DNA from: Deltaproteobacteria bacterium
Lineage (GTDB): Bacteria > Myxococcota_A > Polyangia > GCA-2747355 > JADLHG01
Direction of reading: 5' to 3'
NCBI GenBank assembly: GCA_020848905.1
Contig: JADLHG010000042.1
Span: forward strand, 62,001 to 126,000
Length of the DNA: 64,000 nt
Position 1 is the first letter of the stretch. Each line of letters begins with the position of its first letter. Below, piece by piece: positions 8,453 through 16,284 of this stretch. The position numbers were made by a program, and so were the translations under genes. Under the pieces are notes generated by a model. That model made no database searches. It was not told the DNA's origin and saw only the letters and a program-made list of their open reading frames with translations.

Positions 8453-9007
8453 ATGAAGCTCGACGACCAGGACCGGGCAGCTCTACTCCGCATCGCTCGC
8501 CGGACCATCGAGTCCTTCCTGGGCGACGGGACGCGACCGGTCTTCGAGGACGTCGGGCCGAGGCTGCTCGAGCCCGGTGGCGCCTTCGTCACGCTGCACG
8601 CCGAGGGGCAGCTCCGGGGATGCATCGGAACCTTCGAAGTCACCCACCCGCTCGCGGAGACGGTATCCCGCATGGCGGTGGCCGCCGCGACGAGCGATCC
8701 CCGCTTTCCACCGGTCCGCCCCGAGGAGCTGCCGGAGATCGAGATCGAGATCTCGGTCCTGTCCCCGCGACACCGGATTCTCGACCCGGGGGAGGTCCAG
8801 GTGGGAGTCCACGGGCTGCACGTTCAACGCGGGACGCGGCGGGGCGTGCTCTTGCCTCAGGTGCCGGTCGAGGCGGGCTGGGACCGGGAGACCTTTCTCG
8901 ACCACACCTGCCGGAAAGCGGGGTTGCCGCCGGAGGCCTGGCGCGATCCGTCGACGCTCATCGAGGTCTTCACGGCCGAGGTCTTCGGAGAGCACCCACC
9001 GCGATAG
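8453..9007 (+). CDS. AMMECR1-domain protein (AmmeMemoRadiSam system protein A)
   Basis: A 184-residue protein of the AMMECR1 family, recognised by the invariant LRGCIG motif (here QLRGCIGTFEV), by ATSDPRFPPV, and by LLPQVPVEAGWDRETFL near the C-terminus. Two ATGs are available. The one at 8453 is preferred because GGAGG (8441-8445) ends seven bases before it, whereas the ATG at 8447 directly abuts the ribosome-binding site. Bacterial members often occur with a MEMO1-like protein and a radical SAM protein. Neither is in this window; the partner here is the unknown protein just upstream. Confidence 0.9.
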   Translation: MKLDDQDRAALLRIARRTIESFLGDGTRPVFEDVGPRLLEPGGAFVTLHAEGQLRGCIGTFEVTHPLAETVSRMAVAAATSDPRFPPVRPEELPEIEIEISVLSPRHRILDPGEVQVGVHGLHVQRGTRRGVLLPQVPVEAGWDRETFLDHTCRKAGLPPEAWRDPSTLIEVFTAEVFGEHPPR

Positions 9008-9032
9008 CCGGTGTCGGGAGCGCTCGATCCGC

Positions 9033-9914
9033 TCACGGAGTGGCTGCCGCCGCGTCGCGAAGCAAGCGCGTGGCGGTGAGGCGCTCGTCGGCGTCCTCGG
9101 CAAGGACCAGCGCCTCCACGGCGCGCTGCGCAGCCAGCGCCTTCTCCCCGGCGCCGAGGAGCAGGCGACCGATCCGCAGGCTGGCCCGCCCCCGCCGCTT
9201 CGCGAGGTACGCGGCGTCCAGCAGGTGCAGGAGGGCCTCGTCGCGGCGACCTTCCGACAGGAGGAGCCGTCCTTCCGCGTAGGCCCAGCGCTCGTCGCCC
9301 GGGGACTCGCGCCGGAGCGACCTCCAGAGCGCGAGCGCCGCGGCGCGACACCCCTCTCGTTCCAGCGCGAGGGCGAGCGCCGGACCCTCGCAGCCGAGCA
9401 GCGGCGCGCGCTCCTCGAGCTCCCGGACCCTTCGACCGGCCGCGGCCGGCGAGGGGCACGCCCCTCCGCCCGCCACCGTCTCCGGGAGCTCTGGCACCCG
9501 GGGTGCGCATCGGCGGCCCAGGCGATTCCGTCGCCGGCCAAGCGTCTCGAGCACCGCTCGCAGCCCAGGCTGTCGCGGGTCGAGCTCCAGGGAGCGTGCG
9601 AGGTGACGACGCGCCGCACCGAGTCGCCCCTCGTGGGCCTCCAGATAGCCGAGGTTGCGGTGCGCCTCGGCCGAGAGCTCCTCGAGGGCCAGGCTGATCC
9701 GCAGCTCGAGGCGTGCCTGCGCCAACCGCCCCGCGCCTCGCAGAGCCAGGGCCCTCAGGCGAAGCCCCTCCGCGCTGCCCCCGCGCAGCAGACCCAGCGC
9801 CTCCGCCGGCTTCCCCGCGGCGAGCAGGTCCCGACCGGCCCGCTGCGTGCTGCAGGCGGACGCGCTCGCTGCGAGCACGCCGGCAAGGACCCATCGACGG
9901 GTCGGGGTCGCCAT
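9033..9914 (-). CDS. TPR-containing probable lipoprotein
   Basis: A 293-residue protein from ATG 9914. The N-terminus (RRWVLAGVLAASASAC) is a signal peptide ending in a Cys near residue 20, a weak lipobox with Ala at -3. The rest is built of tetratricopeptide-like helix pairs, for example AEALGLLRGGSAEGLRLRAL, AEAHRNLGYLEAHEGRLGAA and ERWAYAEGRLLLSEGRRDEA. It is probably an envelope protein acting as a scaffold. It converges on the AMMECR1 gene with only 25 bases between the stops and no obvious terminator. No specific function can be assigned. Confidence 0.75.
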   Translation of the reverse strand: MATPTRRWVLAGVLAASASACSTQRAGRDLLAAGKPAEALGLLRGGSAEGLRLRALALRGAGRLAQARLELRISLALEELSAEAHRNLGYLEAHEGRLGAARRHLARSLELDPRQPGLRAVLETLGRRRNRLGRRCAPRVPELPETVAGGGACPSPAAAGRRVRELEERAPLLGCEGPALALALEREGCRAAALALWRSLRRESPGDERWAYAEGRLLLSEGRRDEALLHLLDAAYLAKRRGRASLRIGRLLLGAGEKALAAQRAVEALVLAEDADERLTATRLLRDAAAATP

Positions 9915-9931
9915 CGACGCGCCTCGGTATG

Positions 9932-10315
9932 CTAGCTGTCGACGACGATGAGGTCGGCCGCGAGGGCTCGCAGGGCCTGGAGGCTCCGTCGCTGCCACGG
10001 CACCGCAGTGTCCGACACGAAGCGGATGCGGTAGCGGTGCGCGCTGTTCTCTTCTTCCAGCTCCACGATCCAGCTCACGAAGGCCTTCAGCGAGACAGAG
10101 TTCAGGAATTCCACGCGTCGCAGATCGACCGCGACCTCGGTCACCTGCGACCGGAGCGCTTCGGCGTGCAGCCGGCCGAAGAAGGACTGCAGGAAGTCGG
10201 GGGATTGGGCCTCGGCGCTCCCCACCATCGTCACCACGACGCTCGGCCCCTGCATGGAGGTCTCGATGTTCAAGGTCCCGTTCGTCACGGAGGGGATCTT
10301 CGTCTCGGTGGTCAT
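9932..10315 (-). CDS. STAS-like anti-sigma-factor antagonist
   Basis: A 127-residue protein with a STAS-type pattern: VTEVAVDLRRVEFLNSVSLKAFV corresponds to the strand-loop-helix containing the phosphorylatable Ser (NSVS) of SpoIIAA/RsbV-like proteins. Its ATG overlaps the stop of the upstream ATPase gene (ATGA), the usual pairing for a partner-switch module in which the kinase phosphorylates the STAS protein. No cognate sigma factor lies beside it, so the final target may be elsewhere or may not be a sigma factor. Confidence 0.75.
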   Translation of the reverse strand: MTTETKIPSVTNGTLNIETSMQGPSVVVTMVGSAEAQSPDFLQSFFGRLHAEALRSQVTEVAVDLRRVEFLNSVSLKAFVSWIVELEEENSAHRYRIRFVSDTAVPWQRRSLQALRALAADLIVVDS

Positions 10316-10818
10316 GCGTCCCTCCTTTCGGCGGAACGCGCGCGGGCGGTGACGTACACCGTCTCGGGCTCTTCGACCCGCACTCGAAGGGTCATCTCGC
10401 CTTCGGCCATGATGCGGGCCAGGCCGAGCCCCGAGCCTCCGTCCTTCTTCGCGGCGCGGCGCAGCATCTGTTGGTAGCCCACCATGGGGTCCTCGAAGCG
10501 CAGCAGAGCCGCCACGTGCGCCTCGAGCTGGGCAATGGCCTCCGGGGTGGCCCGGTTGCAGACGGTCACCGACACCGTGCGCGTGTCGGCCTCGAAGCTG
10601 AGCTCGACGCGCAGAAAGGTGTCCCCGGGCTTGCTGTACTTGACGGCGTTCTCCAGCAGTTCGTGCACCGTCAGCGCTACCCGGCCCACCAGATCGTGCT
10701 CGGGAAGGAGCTCCCGCTGATACGCCGCGACGAGTCGACGCACCTGCGGGATGACGTCCCACTGGCAAGTCGAGAAACGCAATTCCAGGCTGGTCGCCTG
10801 CTCCCTTGCCGCGCTCAT
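10312..10818 (-). CDS. RsbW/SpoIIAB-like GHKL ATPase (anti-sigma regulatory kinase)
   Basis: A 168-residue GHKL-fold ATPase without a histidine-phosphotransfer domain. The N-box is HELLENAVKYS and the G-box is GGSGLGLARIM. Size and architecture match serine-kinase anti-sigma factors that act on STAS proteins, and the STAS gene follows with a four-base overlap. The ATG at 10818 is chosen because AGGAGG lies four bases upstream. It faces the diguanylate cyclase gene across a 313-base divergent region. Confidence 0.8.
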   Translation of the reverse strand: MSAAREQATSLELRFSTCQWDVIPQVRRLVAAYQRELLPEHDLVGRVALTVHELLENAVKYSKPGDTFLRVELSFEADTRTVSVTVCNRATPEAIAQLEAHVAALLRFEDPMVGYQQMLRRAAKKDGGSGLGLARIMAEGEMTLRVRVEEPETVYVTARARSAERRDA

Positions 10819-11131
10819 GGCGCCTCCTACGCGTTCGGACGGCCTCCGGCCGCCCCCACCGAGTCCCGCAACCGACGTTGCGCGCGGGATGACACGCCCT
10901 GCCCACATGGCGTCAGAATTCCACGCGGGGCCCCTCTCTGTCCATGCCTGAACGGGTTCGAGGTCCCGTGCGGACATGTAGGCGGGGTGAGGTTGGGCCG
11001 CCCTTCACGTTTTCCATCGACCGCGGCGGGCGGGCGTTGAGCGTCCGCCCCTTCCCCGCCGCTCAATCGCCAGCGCTTCCGTTCGATGATAAGGAGAGAA
11101 CTAGGATCCGTCCGAAGGAGACCCTCCGCCC
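10819..11131. other. 313-base divergent intergenic region with one hairpin
   Basis: This separates the GHKL ATPase (minus) and the diguanylate cyclase (plus). The only clear structure is an inverted repeat at 11028-11050: nine-base arms (GGGCGGGCG and CGTCCGCCC, one G-U pair) with loop TTGAG and no T-tract after it. Two ribosome-binding-like AAGGAG stretches occur at 11091-11096 and 11115-11120, the second serving the cyclase GTG. I see no convincing -35/-10 pair in either direction. Small open frames across it have no supporting features. Confidence 0.5.
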
Positions 11132-12238
11132 GTGACCGCGACGCAGAACGAAAGCCCCTCCCCTCTGCCGGGCACGAAGCCCGACACGGGAGGCGTGCGC
11201 GACGGTGAGACGGAGCTCCCCGTGGCCCCGCCGCTGGACCCGAGCCCCATCTTGGTCCTGCTCGAGGAGTTCGCGCGGGGACAGCCGCCGAGGGAGCTCC
11301 TCCGCACCCTCCTCGACGCGTCGGCCTCGCTCGGTGGCGCGACGAGCGCCGCCCTTATGCTCAGTCCCGACCAGCTCGCCGCCCTCTATCCCGAGGACCG
11401 CGTCGACCCGCACCGCGTGGAACTCGGGTCACGCGCCTCCCTCGTCTGCGACGGTTTCCAGGGCTCGTCGCCCGCCGCCGAGGCGGGACCGATCGTGATC
11501 CCATCGGTGGACGGCGCGCTCCTCCTGCACGGCCCGTCGGTGCGGGAGCTCTCCGCCCCGCTCGCTGCCACCCTGCAGCTCCTCGCCCACCTGGCCATGG
11601 GGATCTGCCGCGGCGCGGTCACGCTCGACGAGGCCAACCTGCGTGCGCTGATGTTCGAGCAGACGCGGAAGCAGCTTCGGGAACGTAACGACCTCCTTCG
11701 GGACCTCTCCATCGTCGACGACCTGACGGGCCTCTTCAACCGCCGCCACTTCGAGCGCAGCCTGGCGTACGAGATCGGTCGCTTCAATCGCTACCGACAG
11801 CCCCTCGGGCTGGCGATCCTGGACCTCGACCACTTCAAGTCCATCAACGATACCCACGGGCACGACGCGGGAGACGAGGTGCTGCGGACGGTGGCGCGCG
11901 CCATCCAGTCCATCGTGCGCGCCCCCGATATCGCCTGCCGCTACGGTGGAGAGGAGTTCGCCATCCTGCTCCCCCACACGGGGATCGAAGGGGCCGCGCG
12001 CGCGGCCGAGCGCCTTCGGCGAGCGGTCGCGGAGCTCACCGTGATCCTGTCCCCGGACTGCGCGATCGGGGTCACGCTCTCCGCAGGCGTTGCGTCGGCA
12101 GACAGCCCCGCCACCGGCGAAGCCCTGGTGCGAGAGGCCGACCGGGCCCTGTATCAAGCCAAGGCCGGTGGAAGGAATCGCGTGGTCGCAGCCGGCACGC
12201 CTGACGACTCATCCTCCGGCGCGGCGCGGCACTCCTAG
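11132..12238 (+). CDS. Diguanylate cyclase (GGDEF domain)
   Basis: A 368-residue protein. The N-terminal 175 residues look like a degenerate sensory (GAF-like) domain. The C-terminal 180 residues are a full GGDEF domain: [31 protein letters not shown], and the active-site loop RYGGEEF. An allosteric inhibition site RxxD (RAPD) lies five residues before GGEEF, so feedback by c-di-GMP is expected. It synthesises c-di-GMP from two GTP. The GTG at 11132 follows AAGGAG by 11 bases. The 3' end overlaps the converging uracil-DNA glycosylase gene by 30 bases. Confidence 0.9.
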   Translation: MTATQNESPSPLPGTKPDTGGVRDGETELPVAPPLDPSPILVLLEEFARGQPPRELLRTLLDASASLGGATSAALMLSPDQLAALYPEDRVDPHRVELGSRASLVCDGFQGSSPAAEAGPIVIPSVDGALLLHGPSVRELSAPLAATLQLLAHLAMGICRGAVTLDEANLRALMFEQTRKQLRERNDLLRDLSIVDDLTGLFNRRHFERSLAYEIGRFNRYRQPLGLAILDLDHFKSINDTHGHDAGDEVLRTVARAIQSIVRAPDIACRYGGEEFAILLPHTGIEGAARAAERLRRAVAELTVILSPDCAIGVTLSAGVASADSPATGEALVREADRALYQAKAGGRNRVVAAGTPDDSSSGAARHS

Positions 12239-13012
12239 ACGGTCGAGCTCGGCCATGACCTGCTTGAGATCCTCCCACACCGGTCGCTTGCCCTCGGGAT
12301 TGCGCAGGAGGTAGGCCGGGTGAAACGTGGGCATCACGGGGATCCCGCCGAAGCTCGTCCAGCGCCCTCGTAGCCGCGAAATCGCCTCGGAGGTGCCGAG
12401 CAGCGCTCGTGCGGCCACGCTGCCGAGCGCCACGATCGCCCGCGGGCCGATGGCGTCGATCTGCGCCCGGAGGAAGGGCTCGCACGCGGCAATCTCCGCC
12501 GGCTCCGGGTTGCGGTTCCCCGGGGGGCGGCACTTCACGATGTTCGCGATGTAAACCTCCTCGCGGGCGAGACCCATCGCCTGGATCATGCGCGTGAGGA
12601 GCTGGCCCGCCGCCCCCACGAACGGCTCCCCCTGAAGGTCTTCGTCGCGCCCGGGGCCCTCGCCGACGAACATCAGCGCGGCGCCGGGGTTCCCCGTGCC
12701 GAAGACGATCTGCGTGCGCCCCTGGGCGAGGTCGCAGCGCTGGCAGTCGCCGAGGCTCGCGCGCACTGCCGCGAGCCGTCCCGCGTGGTCGTCGACCGAG
12801 GAGGACGAAGGTTGCAGCACCTCCGCCTGAACCGCCTCCGCGGGAGAGGGTCGCGGCGTGGGCGCTGCGGTCGCCTCCGGCCCCGGGGCTAGCCGCGGAC
12901 TCGCCGAGGCTCCCACTCCCGCGAGGCCGTGGGCCTGGCGCCACGCGAGCTGCCGGCGCAGGTCTCCCACCAGCCTCGCGAGCTCCTCTCGCACGTCGCC
13001 GCTCTCGCCCAT
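12209..13012 (-). CDS. Family 4-type uracil-DNA glycosylase (iron-sulfur)
   Basis: A 267-residue protein with a variable N-terminal helix and linker of about 90 residues, then a UDG fold. Motif A is [18 protein letters not shown] and motif B is [10 protein letters not shown]. Cysteines in [19 protein letters not shown] and AACEPF are placed as the four ligands of the 4Fe-4S cluster of family 4/5 enzymes. It removes uracil from deaminated DNA to start base excision repair. Its start is nine bases after the coaBC stop, so it is the last gene of the pyr-coaBC run. Confidence 0.9.
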   Translation of the reverse strand: MGESGDVREELARLVGDLRRQLAWRQAHGLAGVGASASPRLAPGPEATAAPTPRPSPAEAVQAEVLQPSSSSVDDHAGRLAAVRASLGDCQRCDLAQGRTQIVFGTGNPGAALMFVGEGPGRDEDLQGEPFVGAAGQLLTRMIQAMGLAREEVYIANIVKCRPPGNRNPEPAEIAACEPFLRAQIDAIGPRAIVALGSVAARALLGTSEAISRLRGRWTSFGGIPVMPTFHPAYLLRNPEGKRPVWEDLKQVMAELDRLGVPRRAGG

Positions 13013-13021
13013 GCGTCCGAC

Positions 13022-14248
13022 CTATCTCGCCAGTCCGCGGACGACGCGGTCCAGGATCCGCGCGGCCAGCTGGCGCTTCTCGAGCAGCGCCATAACCTCG
13101 CGAAGGCCTTCCCTCCCGAGGATGACCGCCTGGTTCGTCTCGCTCTCGAAGCCTGACCCGGGTTGAAGGACGTCGTTCGCCACCAGGAGGTCGCACCCCT
13201 TGGCCGCCAGCTTGGCCGACGCGTAGGCCTCGAGCTCGGGTCCCGTCTCCGCCGCGAACCCGACCAGCAGGGGACGCCGCCCCTCCCGCGCGCCGAGCTC
13301 ACCCAGGATATCCGTCGTCGGCTCGAGCGAGAGGGTCCAGCTCGACCCCACGTCCTTCTTCTTGACCTTGCGTTCGGCCCGCTCGACTGGGCGGAAGTCC
13401 GCCACGGCCGCCGCCATGATCACGGCGTCGGCTCCCGCGGCGTGGTGGAAAACGGCCCGCGCCATCTCCGCCGCACTCTCGACCTCCACGCGCTGAACGC
13501 CGTAGGGGGTCGGGAGCGACGACGGCCCGGCGACGAGCACGACCTCCGCCCCGCGGGCCGAGGCCTCCGCTGCGAGGGCGAATCCCATGCGCCCCGAGGA
13601 CCGGTTCCCCAGGTAGCGCACGGGATCGAGCGGCTCCCGCGTCCCACCGGCGGAGACCAGGATCCGGCGTCCGCGAAGGTCGTCGCCAGCCAGGCATGCC
13701 CCCACCGCCTGCAGGATCTCCTCGGGCTCGGCCATCCGCCCGGGTCCCGTGTGTCCGCACGCCATCTCCCCACGGCTCGGGCCGACGAAACGGTGGCCCC
13801 TGCGGACGAGCGTCTCGACGTTGGCCTGCGTGGCCGGGTGCTCCCACATGCGCACGTTCATCGCGGGGGCGAGGAGCACGGGGCCGGCGTACGCCAGATA
13901 GACTGTCCCGACGAGGTCCCCCGCGAGTCCGTGGGCGAGTCTCGCCAGCAGATCGGCGGTTGTCGGCGCGCACACCAGAAGCTCCGCCTCGTCGGCGAGC
14001 CGTATGTGGCCGATCTGCGATTCCTGCTGCGGGTCGAAGAGTCCCGTGGCCACCTGACGCCCGGAGAGGGCGGCGAAGGTGGCCTCTCCGACGAACGCGC
14101 GCGCGGCGTCGGTCATCATGACCTGCACCGCGCCACCGCAGCGGACGAGGAGGCGACAGAGTTCCGCCGCCTTGTAGGCCGCGACCCCTCCGGACACGGC
14201 GAGGAGCACCCGGCGACCGGTCAGGTCGGGCTTCAGGAAGCTCTCCAC
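13022..14248 (-). CDS. coaBC: Bifunctional phosphopantothenoylcysteine decarboxylase/phosphopantothenate-cysteine ligase
   Basis: A 408-residue protein, the usual length for CoaBC. The flavin-dependent decarboxylase half (residues 1-190) has LAVSGGVAAYKAAEL, the decarboxylase PAMNVRMWEHPA motif and EMACGHTGPGRM. The ligase half has ILVSAGGTREPLDPVRYLGN, AAAVADFRP and the KVKK motif near residue 290. It carries out two steps from 4'-phosphopantothenate to 4'-phosphopantetheine in coenzyme A synthesis. GTG 14248 is the start, with GGAGG seven bases upstream. It begins one base after the stop of the preceding unknown gene. Confidence 0.95.
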   Translation of the reverse strand: MESFLKPDLTGRRVLLAVSGGVAAYKAAELCRLLVRCGGAVQVMMTDAARAFVGEATFAALSGRQVATGLFDPQQESQIGHIRLADEAELLVCAPTTADLLARLAHGLAGDLVGTVYLAYAGPVLLAPAMNVRMWEHPATQANVETLVRRGHRFVGPSRGEMACGHTGPGRMAEPEEILQAVGACLAGDDLRGRRILVSAGGTREPLDPVRYLGNRSSGRMGFALAAEASARGAEVVLVAGPSSLPTPYGVQRVEVESAAEMARAVFHHAAGADAVIMAAAVADFRPVERAERKVKKKDVGSSWTLSLEPTTDILGELGAREGRRPLLVGFAAETGPELEAYASAKLAAKGCDLLVANDVLQPGSGFESETNQAVILGREGLREVMALLEKRQLAARILDRVVRGLAR

Positions 14249-14249
14249 G

Positions 14250-14933
14250 TCAGGACCTCCCGGGCGACGGGCCGCGCGTGGCGCGGTCGCAGTAGATGTG
14301 TTCCACGTCGATCTGCCGGAATCGACCGTAGTGCAGCCGCATCTCGGCCAGCTCGTCCACCAAACGGGCGTCGAGTTTCCCCTGCCGCGCCCGTTCGGCG
14401 ACGAGCCCCCGGACGCACGCCTCGGCCGCCCGCGGGTGGAAGAAAACGGTGGGCCCCAGCGCCACGCGCCCCTCGAGCGGGACGAGCCGCGCCTCGCATA
14501 TCTCGCCCGCATCGAGGCCAACGACGTCGTCGGGACACGAGACGAACCACCGTCCCCCGCGCACGAGGTCGAGCACGAAACGCCCTCCCCGGTGGGACCC
14601 CGTGACCTGCAGCAGCGTCCGATAGCTGCGCGCCAGCCGCGCCAGCAGCCTGCGCTCCTCCCCGAGCTCGGATGCCTCCGACGCCTCCGCGGCCAGCACG
14701 CGCCAGGCCGGCGGCGCTCCTCCCCCGAGCGGTCGCTCGAGCACATACCATTCGAGGAAGGTCGCCATGTGCAGCGAAAAGATGTCGTCGTCGTCGAAGA
14801 TCCGCCCGCGTCGGGCGTCGTACTCCTGCCGCGCACCGCGGATCTCCTCCTCCCACGGGGGCTCCGCGAAGCGTGCGGCCACTCGGTCGATCTGGGCCGA
14901 GAGCGCCGCGGCGAGTTCGCGGCCCGCCTCCAT
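14250..14933 (-). CDS. Unknown protein between pyrC and coaBC
   Basis: A 227-residue soluble protein with no signal peptide. Distinctive stretches are FSLHMATFLEWYVLERPLGGG, RGGRFVLDLVRGGRW and VGLDAGEICEARLVPLEGRV, which suggest a helical N-terminus followed by a small beta domain. I cannot name the family. The ATG at 14933 overlaps the pyrC stop (TGATG); a GTG at 14951 is an alternative. It sits one base from coaBC, so it is tightly embedded in a housekeeping operon. Confidence 0.8.
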   Translation of the reverse strand: MEAGRELAAALSAQIDRVAARFAEPPWEEEIRGARQEYDARRGRIFDDDDIFSLHMATFLEWYVLERPLGGGAPPAWRVLAAEASEASELGEERRLLARLARSYRTLLQVTGSHRGGRFVLDLVRGGRWFVSCPDDVVGLDAGEICEARLVPLEGRVALGPTVFFHPRAAEACVRGLVAERARQGKLDARLVDELAEMRLHYGRFRQIDVEHIYCDRATRGPSPGRS

Positions 14934-16222
14934 CACCGCGGCCCCACGCACGTCGTGCCGTCGAAGACCACCCTCCCGCCTACCACCGTGGTCTTCGTGC
15001 GCCCGCGTAGAGTCTGCCCGGCGAACGGCGTGTTGCGCCCCTTGGAGTGGAAGCGGGTTGGGTCGACCACCCAGCTCTCCTCGGTGTCAACCACTGCGAG
15101 ATCGGCGAGCGCCCCGACCCGGAGCGTGCCGGCCGGCAGGCCCACCACACGCGCCGGACTCGAGGTCATGAGAGCGACGAGCCGCGGCAGGCTGATCACC
15201 TCTCTCCGCCAGAGCTCCAGGCTGAGCGCGAGCCCCGTCTCCAGGCCGGAGATCCCGCAGGCCGCGAGGCCGAACTCGACGAGCTTCTCCAGTTCCGAGT
15301 GCGGCGCGTGGTCGGTGGCTATCGCGTCCACCGTGCCGTCGGCAATCGCCTCTAGGACCGCGTCCACGTGATCGCGCCCGCGAAGCGGCGGGTTCACCTT
15401 CGTCGCAGTGTCGAAGCCCCGGCACGCCTCGTCGGTGAGGGTGAAGTGGTGCGGCGCGACCTCGCACGATACGGGCAAGCCGCGGGCCTTCGCCGCCCGG
15501 ACCAGCCGCGCCGAACCCGCCGTGGAGAGGTGCGCCACGTGGTAACGGGCCCCCGTCAGCTCCACGAGCTCCAGGTCTCGGGCCACGATCGCCGACTCGG
15601 CCTGCGCCGGCTGGGCCGTCAGTCCGATCACCGTCGAGACGTGGCCCTCGTGCATGCTCCCGCGCGCCGAGAGGTTGTGATCCTCGCAGTGCTGGATGAC
15701 CGGCAGGTCGAAGGTCGCGGCGTACTCCATCGCGCGGCGCATGAGGCCGGCGTCCATCACGCAGCGGCCGTCGTCGCTCACGGCCACCGCGCCCCCCTCC
15801 TTCAGGTCGGCGTACTCGCAGAGGCTCTTCCCCTCGAGTCCCCGACTGATCGCGGCGACGGGGTGCACCCGAGCCAAGCCGACCTCTCTCGCGCGGTTGA
15901 CGATCAGCTCCGTCACCGCCCGCGTATCGTTCGCCGGGCGCGTGTTGGGCATGCAGCAGACGGTGGTGAAGCCGCCGGCCACCGCCGCCCGCGTCCCCGA
16001 TGCCACGTCCTCCTTGTACTCCTCCCCCGGCTCGCGTAGGTGGACGTGCAGGTCCACGAGACCAGGAAGCACGAGGCGGTTCCGGGCATCGATCACCCGC
16101 TCGGCCCCGGCGATGCCACGGTCGATGCGCGCGATCCGGCCCCCCTCGATCATCACGTCGGCTTCGCGGTCCAGATCCTGCGAGGGGTCCACTACGCGTC
16201 CGCCTCGAATGAGCAACGACAT
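14933..16222 (-). CDS. pyrC: Dihydroorotase
   Basis: A 429-residue class I dihydroorotase of the amidohydrolase superfamily. DLHVHLREPG carries the first two metal-binding His. GGFTTVCCMPNTRP, IQHCEDH, HVAHLSTAGS and IATDHAPH supply the remaining substrate and metal ligands. It closes carbamoyl aspartate to dihydroorotate, the third step of pyrimidine synthesis. It follows pyrR-pyrB on the same strand but is separated from pyrB by a 3.6-kb lipoprotein gene. GAGG lies before the ATG. Confidence 0.95.
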   Translation of the reverse strand: MSLLIRGGRVVDPSQDLDREADVMIEGGRIARIDRGIAGAERVIDARNRLVLPGLVDLHVHLREPGEEYKEDVASGTRAAVAGGFTTVCCMPNTRPANDTRAVTELIVNRAREVGLARVHPVAAISRGLEGKSLCEYADLKEGGAVAVSDDGRCVMDAGLMRRAMEYAATFDLPVIQHCEDHNLSARGSMHEGHVSTVIGLTAQPAQAESAIVARDLELVELTGARYHVAHLSTAGSARLVRAAKARGLPVSCEVAPHHFTLTDEACRGFDTATKVNPPLRGRDHVDAVLEAIADGTVDAIATDHAPHSELEKLVEFGLAACGISGLETGLALSLELWRREVISLPRLVALMTSSPARVVGLPAGTLRVGALADLAVVDTEESWVVDPTRFHSKGRNTPFAGQTLRGRTKTTVVGGRVVFDGTTCVGPR

Positions 16223-16284
16223 ATCTGCCTCGACGAGCTAGTCGACGCCATCGTAGCCGAAAACGGCCGGGGCGTCCCCCGCGG

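Noticed and set aside
11028-11050. Hairpin as an intrinsic terminator
   Set aside because: The stem is strong but no T-tract follows, and it lies between divergent genes where a terminator is not expected.
10944-11135. Small 63-residue open frame in the divergent intergenic region
   Set aside because: No ribosome-binding site, no family resemblance, and it runs into the cyclase start; composition looks non-coding.
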